Assembly: GCA_963708455.1 (NCBI GenBank)
Contig: CAVPSQ010000010.1
Coordinates: 1,680,965 to 1,744,964 of the forward strand
Source: CAIMUS01 sp963708455
GTDB taxonomy: Bacteria > Pseudomonadota > Gammaproteobacteria > Competibacterales > Competibacteraceae
DNA: 64,000 nucleotides
Reading direction: 5' to 3'
The notes beneath the pieces were generated by a model. It had not been told where the DNA came from, searched no databases, and saw nothing but the letters and a program-made list of their open reading frames with translations. Below, one piece after another: positions 8,284 through 17,610 of the stretch; the stretch's first letter is position 1, and each line of letters opens with the position of its first letter. Position numbers and translations under genes: made by a program.

Positions 8284-11200
8284 GCTTAAGCTCTTAATCC
8301 AAGAGAATAAGGATTGAAACTCTGACAGTTTCCGCGCGCTATCAAGGGCGGCGGTAAGGCTTAAGCTCTTAATCCAAGAGAATAAGGATTGAAACCATCT
8401 TAACGCTCACCGTGTCTGAAGGGGTTTCGTCGCTTAAGCTCTTAATCCAAGAGAATAAGGATTGAAACATCTTCCAAGTTGCGTCTTATCGCCTGCTCTC
8501 GGACGCTTAAGCTCTTAATCCAAGAGAATAAGGATTGAAACATGGCGATGGGATTCGAAAGAACCCCATTAAGGCTTAAGCTCTTAATCCAAGAGAATAA
8601 GGATTGAAACCGGACAAAATCTAGCGCATCATGATGCCCGCAGGCTTAAGCTCTTAATCCAAGAGAATAAGGATTGAAACACGGATCGACTTGGCTAATC
8701 CGAGTAGATTGCATTGCATGACATCAGGCCGCGCTAATCAGGGCTTAAGCTCTTAATCCAAGAGAATAAGGATTGAAACACTTCTACCGTACTGACTTCA
8801 GGCGCGTGCGTGCGTTGCTTAAGCTCTTAATCCAAGAGAATAAGGATTGAAACGTATCTGGTCAGCAGTCAGTGATAGATCGCGGGTCTGTTTCTGCTTA
8901 AGCTCTTAATCCAAGAGAATAAGGATTGAAACGCCGTTTAGCAGCGTAGGAAGCTGGAATTGATACCGTGGCTTAAGCTCTTAATCCAAGAGAATAAGGA
9001 TTGAAACGCTGATCGATGGGGGTCGTGGTGCCAAGACCGTTGCTTAAGCTCTTAATCCAAGAGAATAAGGATTGAAACCGCTAATGTCAGGCGTCTTAGA
9101 AACCGATTTTGTGCTTAAGCTCTTAATCCAAGAGAATAAGGATTGAAACACGCTCAGGGAAAGCTCTTGCAGAAGAAGGTCATCGGTGCTTAAGCTCTTA
9201 ATCCAAGAGAATAAGGATTGAAACATCTCGGCCTGCAGTGGCCCGCCGTCCTTGCCGGTAGCTTAAGCTCTTAATCCAAGAGAATAAGGATTGAAACTCC
9301 GTTGGGTGCTGCGTGGGCGCCGATGCTGCTGTTCTGGCTTAAGCTCTTAATCCAAGAGAATAAGGATTGAAACAGATGGAAGAAGTGAAAAGCCAGACCA
9401 GCCTAAAAAAGGCTTAAGCTCTTAATCCAAGAGAATAAGGATTGAAACAAAATCAATACGTAAACGTATAAAAAGACAAAAAAAGCTTAAGCTCTTAATC
9501 CAAGAGAATAAGGATTGAAACGGTGACGGCGACGCCACACCAGATTGGACCGACCCGGGCTTAAGCTCTTAATCCAAGAGAATAAGGATTGAAACATCGG
9601 ATTTCATTACTGACCCCTTAACGAAAAGTCGGGCTTAAGCTCTTAATCCAAGAGAATAAGGATTGAAACCCTGTCCCCCATGACTATAACAAGCCGGGGA
9701 TTGCTTGCTTAAGCTCTTAATCCAAGAGAATAAGGATTGAAACATCGCGACGAGGAAACAGGTGATCCCCCTCCGCCAGGCTTAAGCTCTTAATCCAAGA
9801 GAATAAGGATTGAAACCCGCCACTCAGAGCGGAAAATACAAGACTCGTAGCGCTTAAGCTCTTAATCCAAGAGAATAAGGATTGAAACAGGTGGCTTTAG
9901 GGACTATATCCGCGCCAGCCGCAGGCTTAAGCTCTTAATCCAAGAGAATAAGGATTGAAACTACAGGAACGGTAGCTACCATGCAAGAAAAAAGGCAAGC
10001 TTAAGCTCTTAATCCAAGAGAATAAGGATTGAAACTTCATTACTTTACTCCAACAAAGTTAAAAATATCAAAGGCTTAAGCTCTTAATCCAAGAGAATAA
10101 GGATTGAAACAGCAGCGTCTGAAGCTGGTTGCTTGTCGGGGAAGTGGCTTAAGCTCTTAATCCAAGAGAATAAGGATTGAAACCCGCTGGAAGCGATGCC
10201 ATGAGTACGTTTCGGCTGGGCTTAAGCTCTTAATCCAAGAGAATAAGGATTGAAACATGCCTTGCGACAATTGTCGCAGGTGCGCGTGTGCGGCTTAAGC
10301 TCTTAATCCAAGAGAATAAGGATTGAAACCTGCCTACACTTGATCTAGTCGAAAACCTTTTTCTTTGGCTTAAGCTCTTAATCCAAGAGAATAAGGATTG
10401 AAACTCCGCAGGCATGCTGCATGCGGGCATGAAAATTGTTTGCTTAAGCTCTTAATCCAAGAGAATAAGGATTGAAACCTAGAGAATCTAGCAATGCTAT
10501 TATATCAACCAATGGCTTAAGCTCTTAATCCAAGAGAATAAGGATTGAAACCGGTGACGGCGTATTCGGCATCAGCACTTTTAGGCGCGCTTAAGCTCTT
10601 AATCCAAGAGAATAAGGATTGAAACATTCCAGTGTGCTGGTGATTGTCATAACTGAGGGGAAAGCTTAAGCTCTTAATCCAAGAGAATAAGGATTGAAAC
10701 TCCGATTGCTGTGCTGAATAGCAACGCCATTACGGAGGCTTAAGCTCTTAATCCAAGAGAATAAGGATTGAAACTGGAAATGCTTTCTTACACCGACAAA
10801 GCCCTGCCAGCGCTTAAGCTCTTAATCCAAGAGAATAAGGATTGAAACCCGACTATATCGGTTGTAGCCCGGAGTGTCATATAAGCTTAAGCTCTTAATC
10901 CAAGAGAATAAGGATTGAAACCTGGCGGGGGTATCCGATATGCCGAGCCTGACCCGCAGGCTTAAGCTCTTAATCCAAGAGAATAAGGATTGAAACATTA
11001 TATGGTAGTCACGGGCGGCGACTGCGGGGTGGCTTAAGCTCTTAATCCAAGAGAATAAGGATTGAAACGTTCTCCGCCCACGCGACGGCGCGAGCGCCAC
11101 AGAGCTTAAGCTCTTAATCCAAGAGAATAAGGATTGAAACCCGCAGACGTAAAGGCCAGGGTGAAATACTCGGAAAGCTTAAGCTCTTAATCCAAGAGAA

Positions 11201-12096
11201 TAAGGATTGAAACGTAGTGTCGGTCAATGTTATTAGCGCCCGACCGCGCAAGCTTAAGCTCTTAATCCAAGAGAATAAGGATTGAAACTCCAACCGCCCC
11301 GGCGTTCCGGGAGTGAGGAGTACGCTTAAGCTCTTAATCCAAGAGAATAAGGATTGAAACGCAATACGATTCGTGACAATATCCAGAGAGGCACTATAGC
11401 TTAAGCTCTTAATCCAAGAGAATAAGGATTGAAACCAGGGGTAATCTGGATTCGGCTGGATGCCGACCCGAGCTTAAGCTCTTAATCCAAGAGAATAAGG
11501 ATTGAAACCCGTAAGGGACGGCAAGAGTCTCTTTAAGCTGGAGAGCTTAAGCTCTTAATCCAAGAGAATAAGGATTGAAACATATCTCTCAGCTTTCGTC
11601 AGTTTTCGTCAGTTTTGCTTAAGCTCTTAATCCAAGAGAATAAGGATTGAAACAAGATGGACTGATTTGGCTGCCGGCCCATCCCGATATTGCTTAAGCT
11701 CTTAATCCAAGAGAATAAGGATTGAAACTATGGTTACGCGGTGGCCGAGTGCCTGTGGGCGCCGGGCTTAAGCTCTTAATCCAAGAGAATAAGGATTGAA
11801 ACATACCTCCCTTGACCGCCGTCCGCGCCATGCGCCCATGCTTAAGCTCTTAATCCAAGAGAATAAGGATTGAAACTCGATTACGAGCGCAGACCAACCC
11901 GGACATTCGATAGGCTTAAGCTCTTAATCCAAGAGAATAAGGATTGAAACGAGGCGGACCTGGCCCTGCAGGAGCGCACGCTCCATGCTTAAGCTCTTAA
12001 TCCAAGAGAATAAGGATTGAAACATAAAACGGGCCGGCGGGGACGCCGGCGCTCCCAGGGCTTAAGCTCTTAATCCAAGAGAATAAGGATTGAAAC
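8284..12096 (+). CRISPR. CRISPR array, 52 repeats of 37 bp, 51 spacers
   Basis: I count 52 copies of a 37-bp repeat that starts GCTTAAGCTCTTAATCC and ends AAGGATTGAAAC, beginning at 8284 and ending at 12096. All copies look identical by eye, including the last one, so no degenerate terminal repeat marks the old end. AATCC and GGATT within the repeat can pair as a small hairpin, and the last eight bases ATTGAAAC would be the 5' handle of the crRNA, as in type I-B. Spacers are about 33-39 nt apart from the sixth (8681-8742), which is 62 nt. Spacers vary strongly in base composition, some AT-rich, some GC-rich, as expected for diverse foreign sources. Confidence 0.99.
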
Positions 12097-12268
12097 GGTG
12101 ACCAGAGGGTGAGGAACGAATCCTAACATTTTCCGGTCTGGCGTTAATATTGGGGTTCCTTCGTCACCCCAACGGTCATGTTCTTTGGCAACGACACTCC
12201 TGCCGATGAAAACACTGCTGTACTTTCATGGCAACCTACAGGTCCTGTATGAATAACTGGAGATTTAA
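12097..12268. other. Region between array and antitoxin gene
   Basis: Follows the final repeat directly. I see no ORF, no further repeat and no clear terminator here; a ribosome site (CTGGAGA) lies just before the antitoxin ATG at 12269. Confidence 0.6.
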
Positions 12269-12484
12269 ATGAACGCACATCGAGTTGAGACAACTATAAA
12301 TCAAGATGGGACATTAACGCTCAAGGACATTCCTTTCCAAGCCGGGGATGAGGTTGAAGTCATTATCTTAGAACGCTTGCCAAAACCGAGCGGTGATAAC
12401 CCTTATCCACTTCGCGGCCAGCCTGTGCAATATGCTGCGCCTACTGAGCCTGTCGCAGAAAATGATTGGAGCGCTCTGCAATGA
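12269..12484 (+). CDS. Antitoxin-like protein (VapB role)
   Basis: A 71-residue protein with an AbrB/SpoVT-like opening (TTINQDGTLTLKDIPFQAGD, a 'DG.L.L..IPF.AG' pattern) and a tail QYAAPTEPVAENDWSAL of the kind that binds a PIN toxin. The stop overlaps the ATG of the next frame as ATGA, the usual antitoxin-toxin coupling. The start has CTGGAGA about 9 nt upstream. Family name is uncertain; the antitoxin role is inferred from size, motif and the toxin start that follows. Confidence 0.72.
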   Translation: MNAHRVETTINQDGTLTLKDIPFQAGDEVEVIILERLPKPSGDNPYPLRGQPVQYAAPTEPVAENDWSALQ

Positions 12485-12546
12485 TTGTTCTTGACACTCA
12501 TATCTGGGTGTGGTGGGTGTATGGTGATTCGCGATTAACTAATTAA
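12481..12546 (+). pseudogene. PIN-domain toxin (VapC), N-terminal remnant
   Basis: The frame starts MIVLDTHIWVWWVYGDSRLT, the first strand and helix of VapC PIN toxins with the first catalytic aspartate (LDTH). After 21 codons it meets a stop at the left end of the IS200-type element. A full toxin would be about 125-135 residues, so the gene is broken. Overlap with the antitoxin by 4 nt supports a former toxin-antitoxin pair. Confidence 0.78.
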
Positions 12547-12557
12547 CTACTCAATGA

Positions 12558-12577
12558 CTACCGGCTAAAGCCGGTAG
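12558..12577. repeat. Terminal hairpin of the IS200-type element (downstream of tnpA)
   Basis: An 8-bp perfect stem CTACCGGC / GCCGGTAG with a TAAA loop. Position next to the truncated toxin gene and downstream of tnpA suggests it is the right-end subterminal hairpin recognised by the Y1 transposase. Confidence 0.65.
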
Positions 12578-12641
12578 GTTGTTGAGGGCGTGAACGCCTA
12601 TTACGACTAAAGTCATCTGTAAGTTTTCGGATGAATCCGAC

Positions 12642-13106
12642 TTAAGATTCCGGCTTCGGCGGTTTCTCTTCATCCCAAACCTGGAACACATCGGCACCCT
12701 CTTCATCTTGCTGCTCGATATACTGTTTGATCTGCTCCTCGGTGACCGCACCGACCGTCGCACAGAAATAGCCACGCCCCCACAGATGTTGCCCCCAGTA
12801 ACGCTTCTGTAACTCTCCAAACTCACGTTGGAGCCGATACGATGACTTTCCCTTGAGATATTGGGCTATCTTTGCCGGTGACAGGTGGGTTGGTGCACTC
12901 ACCAGCAGATGGACGTGATTGGGACGGATGTTACCCTGCACAATGGTCATCCCCTGCTCCACGCAGATCATTCTGAGCACCTCTCGCAACCGCAACCCAA
13001 TTTCCCCACGCACTACCGGGTAGCTGTATTTCGTCTTCCATACCAAGTGATACTTCAGTTCCGCGACGGTATGCGCCCCTCGACGATAGCGTTCCCGATC
13101 CACCAT
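12642..13106 (-). CDS. tnpA: IS200/IS605-family transposase TnpA
   Basis: Y1 HUH-type transposase that moves single-stranded DNA. The 154-residue protein shows ELKYHLVWKTKYSYPVV near the N-terminus, the HUH motif in RPNHVHLLVSAP (near residue 65), the GKSSYRLQREFGEL segment, and the catalytic tyrosine region TEEQIKQYIEQQ near 127. The length is that of intact family members, so it may be active. The C-terminal tail DEEGADVFQVWDEEKPPKPES is acidic and proline-rich. No TnpB gene accompanies it. Confidence 0.92.
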   Translation of the reverse strand: MVDRERYRRGAHTVAELKYHLVWKTKYSYPVVRGEIGLRLREVLRMICVEQGMTIVQGNIRPNHVHLLVSAPTHLSPAKIAQYLKGKSSYRLQREFGELQKRYWGQHLWGRGYFCATVGAVTEEQIKQYIEQQDEEGADVFQVWDEEKPPKPES

Positions 13107-13125
13107 GTTCGACTAGCTCAAGCTG

Positions 13126-13145
13126 TTGCCCTTGATGAAGGGCAA
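13126..13145. repeat. Subterminal hairpin of the IS200-type element (upstream of tnpA)
   Basis: TTGCCCTT / AAGGGCAA, an 8-bp perfect stem with a GATG loop, 20 nt outside the tnpA start. Its place fits the left end of the element, although it could instead act on tnpA translation. Confidence 0.55.
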
Positions 13146-13172
13146 TATGCTAAAGACTTTTCCGCCTAAAGG

Positions 13173-14641
13173 CATTGGTCACAAGTTAAGGATTCTCTAA
13201 CAATGTCAAGGCCCATGAGCACATGCCGGTTGCTGCTGACGAGTGGGCTTACGGGGACGCTTCAGAATGCCCAATAGTTTAGCGTTAGCGGCCAGGTAGA
13301 TGACGACATCGGTGGCTTCGCCCCGGTGGTAGGCTTGGGTAAAGAAATACAGACCGCGATAGACCATCTCCAGGGATACCTTGGCAAAGGGCTGTTCCAG
13401 CACTTCGGCCACGGCATCGGTGAGGTCCACCAACACGGCATAGAGTAGCCAGGTTGCCCACAGTTGCAGCTCCACCGCGTTCTGGGCACCACACCAGAAA
13501 TAGGCCAGTCCCAGCAGCCGTTTTACGATCGCGTAGGAGTCCTCAATCCGCCACCGTTGCCGGTAGAGGGCCACGATAGACTCGACGGGAAGGCGTTGCG
13601 GGTTGAGTTCGTTGGTCAGGTAGCGATACCACACGCCATGATACAGGACCTCAATCAGGCGCACTTGTTGTCGGTCGGCGCCGCACCCGATCCAGACCCG
13701 CAGATCACGGACCGTGTCGCGGTGTTGGAGCGCCGTCTCGAGATGATAGGCCAAGTTAGTCTTGGCACGGGTGATGAACGTGACCTGTGCTTGGGTCAGT
13801 TGCAGAAACCTCGTGAAGTGGGTGTAACCCAAGTCAAACAGGAGTAACGCGCCGGCCGGGAGCGCCGCTAGAATCTGGGGCCAGCAGCGCTGGTCGCTGG
13901 CGTTAGGATCGGGTTCGTACCACAGCTTCCACGGTAACCGCGAGGCGAGGTCGAGCAAGACGGTCATGCGGCCGGCGAGAGGATGGGTGGGGAGCTCGCG
14001 CAGTAACCCCACCTTCCGGATCAGGGCATCCAGGGTGGAGCCATCACAGATCAGGAGTCGGGTGTAGTGGCTGCACGCCCAGGCGATGACCGTGGGACAG
14101 GACGCTGACGGGCTTGCCAGCGGGCGTGGAAGACGGGCAGGAGGTCGCGCAACAGGCGTAGAAACAACTCGGCTGGCAAGGTGCGCAACCGTTGGTCGAG
14201 GGCCTGTTGGCTGAGCTTCCGCAAGGACGGTACCCACAGCAGCGTTTCGGTGCGAATGAGCCGTACCAACTCGCTGACCCCACTGAACTGCCGCCAAATC
14301 AGGCTGAGAACGAACGCCACCATCACCGGCAAGGTGAGGATGCGCTCGCGCAGCCCTAACTGGTGGTAGTAGCTGACCAACCGCAACGTTGCCGGGTGAA
14401 CCAACTCGGTGAGCCGAGCGACAATGTGTTCATCGGCGGGTGCGCTTGGGGAGCGTTTAGTCCGATCCCGCTGCACGGCGCGCGTGTGGCGCACTGAACT
14501 GGGTTTCTTCTTAGCCGGTTTTGACATAGCTATCGTGGTCAGGGTGGTTGCTGAACATCAACAGAACCGTATCTTACCGCCGCTGACCACTCAAGTTGGA
14601 GGGCTTGACAAGGCCGGAAAAAGCTTAACTTGTGACCAATG
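13173..14641 (-). mobile_element. IS4-family insertion sequence, 1,469 bp, with IRs and 9-bp target duplication
   Basis: The ends are perfect 18-bp inverted repeats: CATTGGTCACAAGTTAAG at 13173-13190 and its complement at 14624-14641. Immediately outside on both sides is GCCTAAAGG (13164-13172 and 14642-14650), a 9-bp direct repeat that I read as the target duplication. The size suits an IS4-family element with one transposase gene. Intact repeats and an exact duplication imply a fairly recent insertion. Confidence 0.92.
13206..14527 (-). CDS. IS4-family DDE transposase, frameshifted
   Basis: The first frame runs from 14527 to about 14095 (MSKPAKKKPSSVRHTRAVQR through LPVFHARWQARQRP). The second continues TVIAWACSHYTRLLICDGSTL to 13206. 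Motifs of the DDE domain are visible: LLICDGST with the first Asp, LLLFDLGYTHF with the second, and YRQRWRIEDSYAIVK, which fits the IS4 signature Y-x2-R-x3-E-x6-K exactly. Rejoining needs a one-base change near 14090-14100 and gives about 440 residues. It is either a decayed copy or a sequence error; IS4 elements do not normally use frameshifting. Confidence 0.85.
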
Positions 14642-14735
14642 GCCTAAAGGCGAAGGTTTATACCCTGCCGCTTGGAAATGAACGTCAGCGCCTGTTCGAT
14701 CATAGCAACCCCCCTATCGATGGTTCGGTGCTCCT

Positions 14736-15362
14736 TCAATCCTTCCAGAAGTCCTTGAACCGGTCCGGCGCCAGTTGGGTGTAGCGGACCGTGTGCTGAA
14801 TATTCTTATGCCCCAGGTAATCCTGGATAGCGCGGGTATCCTGGCCCTGGTTGGCCAGATAGAACCCGGTGGCGTGGCGCAGCATGTGCGGATGTACCGG
14901 AAAGCTTAAGCCCGCCTCCTCGCCGGCGCGGGCGACGATCTTGCGCACCGTGCTGGTGGTGAGCGGTGCTTTCCGCTCCGAGACGAAGATATAAGGCGTC
15001 TCCGGGTAATCTCGCTGGAGCTTGCGCAGCGCCCGCAACTCAGGACCGCGCAACGGGTGGGTCCCAGCCGTGCCGTGCTTGAGCCGGTTCACATGCAGCA
15101 GGCCCTGCTTCAAGTCCACCTGGTCCCATCGTAGCGCCACCAACTCGGCGACCCGCAGGCCATGTCGATACGCCAGCAGGATCAGGGTCATGTCCCGGTG
15201 CCCGTGCCGTCCGATCTGGTGGGCACCCTCCATCAGCGCGGCCACCTCCGTGGCCGTGAGGTATTCCCGGCTACGCCGCTCTGGATTCTTCAGCCGGCGC
15301 GGCGGCACGTTGACCAACTTTCCCATTTTCGATGGTTGGCGCCATTGCACAATCTCCGCCAT
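14736..15362 (-). CDS. Tyrosine recombinase/integrase, short
   Basis: A 208-residue site-specific recombinase made almost only of the catalytic domain, the size of FimB/FimE-type enzymes. Catalytic residues are seen: Arg in AYRHGLRVAELVAL (near 67), the Lys region LKHGTAGTHPL, HMLRHATGFYL (H-x-x-R, near 160), GHKNIQHTVRYTQL with the second His and the nucleophile Tyr near 190. It starts at ATG 15362 with CGAGGTCG upstream. It may have mobilised DNA here or control an invertible promoter; I found no clear att site or inverted repeat pair beside it. Confidence 0.88.
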   Translation of the reverse strand: MAEIVQWRQPSKMGKLVNVPPRRLKNPERRSREYLTATEVAALMEGAHQIGRHGHRDMTLILLAYRHGLRVAELVALRWDQVDLKQGLLHVNRLKHGTAGTHPLRGPELRALRKLQRDYPETPYIFVSERKAPLTTSTVRKIVARAGEEAGLSFPVHPHMLRHATGFYLANQGQDTRAIQDYLGHKNIQHTVRYTQLAPDRFKDFWKD

Positions 15363-15583
15363 GCTCGACCTCGAAATCAGCTTTCAATACGGCTACTGTA
15401 CCATTAACAGCCCAAAATGGGAAAGTTTAGAGCTAATTTTTCCTGGTGTTCTTGGTCACTCCTTTTCCGGGGAAGTCCTACCGGTCGGGCTGACCCCACG
15501 ACCGACGGGTGTGATGAGTGGTTCTACCGGTTCCAGAGGAGTAGAGTCGAGCGGTAGCCGATCCGTACGCCGGTAATAACCGC

Positions 15584-16303
15584 TTACGAGTGCCGCTGGG
15601 CCCACAACCGGGCAATTTCATCTTCACCGAGCGGCTTCGGGTGCTTGACCCGTAAGCTATCCACCCATTCCCGAGCGAAGTCGCGTTGCAGGTAACTGTT
15701 CAGCAGGGCGGTGATGGTCATGGCCACCACGGCCCCAAGACTGGCGAGCAACATATCCTTGTGCGCGTCCCAGGGGTCGCCTTGCGTCCCCAAATACGCG
15801 GCGCCCAACTCACCGCCGAGCCGGACGGCAGCCAGCCACTCAATCAGTTCATACGTCATCGATGTCGACATGGTCAGATCGAGTGGCAGGAAATAGCCCC
15901 AGAAGCCGCGTACCTCGGCCACCCGCAGGAACACTTCCCGCACCGGATACGCCAGCAGCAAGCCATAACAGAAATGGACCGCGCGATCATAGTGGTTGCG
16001 GTTCCACCCCATCCAGACGTTCAATGACCGGCCGGTCAGCGCCTGGAACCAGGCATCGTAAGGCACTTCCGAATAGGTGTAATGCGCGCCGATCTCGTGC
16101 AGGCACAGGAACAGAAAAATCAGCGTATAGGAAATGCGTGAGAGTGGCAGGCGTCGACCAGACAGCAGCAGCGCAAGCACCAAGGCAACCGACAGGGCGT
16201 TCTCCAGGGCCCAATCGTGGCGATCATAGGGAGCGATGGCCAGATAAATCCACAGCAGGAGGAATAGGACAGCCAGGCTCAGCAGATAAAACCGACGCGG
16301 CAT
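15584..16303 (-). CDS. DUF2238 (YjdF-like) inner-membrane protein
   Basis: Multi-pass membrane protein of unknown function. The open frame extends upstream to 16468, but the membrane protein proper begins at MPRRFYLLSLAVLFLLLWIY (ATG at 16303), so I use that start (239 codons). About six hydrophobic segments are visible. Family motifs include HEIGAHYTYSEVPYDAW and NHYDRAVHFCYGLLLAYP, with conserved His and Asp facing the membrane, then MTYELIEWLAA and GDPWDAHKDMLLASLGA. These are characteristic of the DUF2238/YjdF family. The C-terminal tail is soluble and basic. No operon partner is evident, because the integrase and lipA are separated by noncoding DNA. Confidence 0.85.
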   Translation of the reverse strand: MPRRFYLLSLAVLFLLLWIYLAIAPYDRHDWALENALSVALVLALLLSGRRLPLSRISYTLIFLFLCLHEIGAHYTYSEVPYDAWFQALTGRSLNVWMGWNRNHYDRAVHFCYGLLLAYPVREVFLRVAEVRGFWGYFLPLDLTMSTSMTYELIEWLAAVRLGGELGAAYLGTQGDPWDAHKDMLLASLGAVVAMTITALLNSYLQRDFAREWVDSLRVKHPKPLGEDEIARLWAQRHS

Positions 16304-16593
16304 GAGGATTGACCAATAAACTGTTCGGGCTTGTGGTTCACAGAAACCGGAACGTGGCGCTTCAAGCTCCTTGACGGGATCGTGGGTCCCAGAGGGGATT
16401 CGTGCTACCACGTTTCGGGAAACTCTACCAAACTTCAAACATACAAGGGGAAATCCATACCTACCCATGCCCGACTTTCCGGTATAGTCTTTGCCAGAAA
16501 TTACCTTACTAGCCGAAGCGGTTGACTCATCGGGGCTGCTCCATGATGGGCTGCAGAATCATTCCCCGATCCGGTGGGTCACACCGGTGCCTG

Positions 16594-17610
16594 TCAGCCT
16601 GCGAACTCGCCTTTGGCCTGCAAATCGGCGTGATAGGAGGAACGCACCATCGGCGCGGAGGCGACGTGGGTAAAGCCCAACGTATGCCCCACTGCCCGCA
16701 GGTGGTCAAATTCGGTGGGTAGCGCGTACCGCTCCACCCGCAGATGATGGGCGCTGGGTTGCAGATATTGCCCCAGGGTCAGCATGCTGACCTGGTGGTC
16801 ACGCAGATCCTGCATCACCGCCTCCACCTCGGCCAGCGTCTCGCCCAGCCCCAGCATCAGCCCGGATTTGGTGGGAATCGCCGGCTGGCGCTCCTTGAAA
16901 CGCCGCAGCAGTTCCAGGGAATGCCGGTAATCCGCGCCGGGACGGGCCTGCCGGTACAGCCGCGGCACGGTTTCCAGATTGTGATTGAACACGTCCGGCG
17001 GCGCCTGCTGCAGAATGTCCAGGGCCGGGTCCAGCCGGCCGCGGAAATCAGGCGTCAGGATTTCAATCTGAAGGGCCGGGTTGCGCTCCCGCACGGCCCG
17101 GATGCAGGCGACGAAATGACCGGCTCCGCCGTCGCGCAGATCGTCCCGATCCACCGAAGTGATCACTACGTAGCGCAGTCCCATCGCAGCGATGGTGGCG
17201 GCCAGATTGGCGGGTTCTGCCGAGTCCAGCGGATTGGGACGGCCGTGGCCGACGTCGCAGAACGGACAGCGTCGGGTGCAGATATCGCCCATGATCATGA
17301 AAGTGGCTGTGCCGTGGCCGAAGCATTCCCCCAGGTTGGGACAACTGGCCTCCTCGCAGACCGTGTGCAGACGGTTCTCCCGCAGGATGTGTTTCAGCCG
17401 CAGTACTTCGGGCGTGCCGGGGAAGCGGGCGCGTATCCACGGCGGCTTGCGCAACCGCTCTTCCGGTAGCGTGGGGGCAATTTTCACCGGAATCCGGGCC
17501 ATTTTTTCCGCGCCGCGTAGTTTTTCGCCCTGGGCCACGGAAGGCTTGCGGGTGGACGCCTCGGACGCGGGCATCCGCAGGTCATCGGCTGGTTGTTCAG
17601 AGGTAGGCAT
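16594..17610 (-). CDS. lipA: Lipoyl synthase
   Basis: Radical SAM enzyme that inserts two sulfurs into octanoyl groups on lipoyl domains. CEEASCPNLGECFGHG (near residue 84-99) supplies the auxiliary cluster cysteines and CTRRCPFCDVGHGRP (near 112-126) the SAM cluster CxxxCxxC. NHNLETVPRLY and KSGLMLGLGET follow as expected, and VRSSYHADLQA near the end holds the conserved serine. 338 residues is close to normal. The start overlaps the end of lipB by 14 nt, so the pair is coupled. Confidence 0.97.
   Translation of the reverse strand: MPTSEQPADDLRMPASEASTRKPSVAQGEKLRGAEKMARIPVKIAPTLPEERLRKPPWIRARFPGTPEVLRLKHILRENRLHTVCEEASCPNLGECFGHGTATFMIMGDICTRRCPFCDVGHGRPNPLDSAEPANLAATIAAMGLRYVVITSVDRDDLRDGGAGHFVACIRAVRERNPALQIEILTPDFRGRLDPALDILQQAPPDVFNHNLETVPRLYRQARPGADYRHSLELLRRFKERQPAIPTKSGLMLGLGETLAEVEAVMQDLRDHQVSMLTLGQYLQPSAHHLRVERYALPTEFDHLRAVGHTLGFTHVASAPMVRSSYHADLQAKGEFAG

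Larger units (their letters stand above)
12550..14670 (-). mobile_element. IS200/IS605-family element, interrupted by an IS4-type insertion
   Basis: A single-strand transposon of the IS200 kind: a Y1 transposase gene flanked by imperfect-end hairpins rather than terminal inverted repeats. Hairpins seen are CTACCGGCTAAAGCCGGTAG at 12558-12577 and TTGCCCTTGATGAAGGGCAA at 13126-13145. A third, CGCC-TAAA-GGCG, is re-formed when the IS4 element and one target copy (13173-14650) are removed, so the IS4 element appears to have landed in the outer hairpin. Exact outer ends are uncertain by perhaps 10-20 nt on each side. Confidence 0.75.

Noticed and set aside
9044..11100. Short minus-strand frames inside the array encoding repeated FQSLFSWIKSLS units
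   Set aside because: They are readings of the CRISPR repeat through spacers, not genes.
13098..13160. Possible small gene on the plus strand after tnpA (ATG TTC GAC TAG and later frames)
   Set aside because: Very short and lies within the end of the IS200-type element; a stop follows immediately.
16565..16590. CCGGTG-GGTCA-CACCGG stem after lipA as a terminator
   Set aside because: Only a 6-bp stem and no T-run on the minus strand.
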